6,512 bases of DNA. Source: Deltaproteobacteria bacterium. GTDB lineage: Bacteria > Myxococcota > Myxococcia > Myxococcales > 40CM-4-68-19. Of this stretch, positions 6,132 to 6,512 are shown one piece after another (position 1 is the first letter of the stretch; every line of letters starts with the position of its first letter). Below the pieces are notes generated by a model. That model saw only the letters and a program-made list of their open reading frames with translations. It did not search any database and was not told the DNA's origin. The stretch covers positions 1 to 6,512 of the forward strand of contig VBKQ01000385.1 in NCBI GenBank assembly GCA_005879505.1. The letters are read 5' to 3'. The translations under genes were made by a program, and so were the position numbers.

Positions 6132-6177
6132 GCACGCTGACCGAGTGTCAATGTTTCCGTTACGTGTGGGGGAAGCG

Positions 6178-6512
6178 ATGCGTGCGCTGATCCTCGGATC
6201 CTTGGCGCTCGCTTTTGGCGCGAGTTGCGGTTCCTCCACCTCGGACGTAGGCTCTGCGCGGACCAGCCCGACGCAGGTGAATCTGACGATCACCACGGCA
6301 GGCAATGGCCTGGTGCGAGGGGCGGGCACGGATTGCCGTGGGAACTGCACCGCTCCATACGTCTCAGGGACCCAGGTTCATCTGGTGGCCGTTCCCGATT
6401 CGGGAGCGTCCTTCGTCGCGTGGTCAGGTGCGTGCAGTGGGACGGGAGGGTGCGATCTGACATTGGACGCCGACCGGGAGGTGAGCGCCACCTTCGCGAC
6501 GCTACCGCCTCC
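6178..6512 (+). CDS. Secreted lipoprotein with divergent InlB-type repeat (C-terminus outside window)
   Basis: The first 111 residues of a surface or periplasmic protein. MRALILGSLALAFGASC is a short lipoprotein signal peptide; lipid would be attached to C17 (GASC is a loose lipobox, lacking the usual Leu at -3). A Ser/Thr-rich linker leads to one copy of a bacterial InlB-type B-repeat at about 36-107: LTITTAGNGLVRGAGTDC, GTQVHLVAVPDSGASFVAW, SGACSGTGGCDLTLDADREV, SATF. In this repeat type such units usually occur in tandem in large extracellular proteins and the Cys pairs (here C53/C57 and C86/C92) may form disulfides. GGGGGAAG (6168-6175) just before the ATG is a strong ribosome site and fixes the start. 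The gene is open to the right edge, so further repeats or an enzymatic domain may follow. The function is unknown; an adhesive or cell-surface role is only an inference. Confidence 0.88.
   Translation, partial: MRALILGSLALAFGASCGSSTSDVGSARTSPTQVNLTITTAGNGLVRGAGTDCRGNCTAPYVSGTQVHLVAVPDSGASFVAWSGACSGTGGCDLTLDADREVSATFATLPP

Larger units (their letters stand above)
5857..6177. other. Intergenic region between divergent TPR gene and lipoprotein gene
   Basis: This 321-nt stretch holds no gene I can support; the small frames in it (for example 5876-6064 minus) have no family pattern or ribosome site. It is visibly less GC-rich than the genes and should carry promoters for both flanking genes. A perfect TTGACA occurs on the plus strand at 5957-5962, but the hexamer 17 nt on (TGCTTT) is a poor -10. 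The heptamer TGGAAGC occurs twice 18 nt apart (5985-5991, 6003-6009). Two inverted repeats are listed separately. Confidence 0.55.

Noticed and set aside
1..6512. A defence system, biosynthetic cluster, CRISPR array, retron or mobile element
   Set aside because: No nuclease, reverse transcriptase, transposase, integrase, repeat-spacer pattern or co-oriented gene set is present; the intact genes belong to separate units with unrelated roles.

Overview
This 6.5 kb window is GC-rich bacterial chromosomal DNA. The coding style and families (a Cache-HAMP-GGDEF sensor, a TolB-like/TPR membrane protein, an AHSA1-type SRPBCC protein, an IorB-type molybdoenzyme fragment, and a lipoprotein with an InlB-type bacterial repeat) suggest a large-genome environmental Gram-negative, proteobacterial, myxobacterial or acidobacterial. 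The sequence alone does not fix the phylum. I see no rRNA, tRNA, CRISPR array, transposase, integrase or phage gene.

Layout. 1-1287 (minus): a membrane diguanylate cyclase-type sensor whose C-terminus, including the GGDEF motif, lies beyond the left edge. 1288-1549: non-coding, with a GC-rich hairpin. 1550-1790 (minus): a broken AHSA1/SRPBCC gene with both ends recognisable and the middle missing. 1809-2399 (plus): an intact, unrecognised 196-aa protein, possibly RNase H-like in fold. 2564-3562 (plus): an intact Gfo/Idh/MocA-family NAD(P)-dependent oxidoreductase with a palindrome in its putative promoter. 3587-4021 (plus): an orphan C-terminal-region fragment of a molybdopterin-binding (IorB/xanthine dehydrogenase-like) subunit. 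4072-5856 (minus): a 594-aa membrane-anchored TolB/FlgO-like and TPR protein, convergent with the fragment. 5857-6177: non-coding, with two inverted repeats. 6178-6512 (plus): the start of a secreted lipoprotein with a Cys-containing InlB-type repeat, cut by the right edge.

How it fits together: the genes do not form one pathway. Intact genes sit in separate transcription units, and two gene remnants flank the intact pair 1809-2399 and 2564-3562. This looks like a chromosomal region shaped by deletion and insertion, or possibly a join made during assembly. I do not see a convincing new multi-gene system. The points most worth a second look are the two gene scars, the unrecognised 196-aa protein, and the palindromic operator-like site before the oxidoreductase gene.
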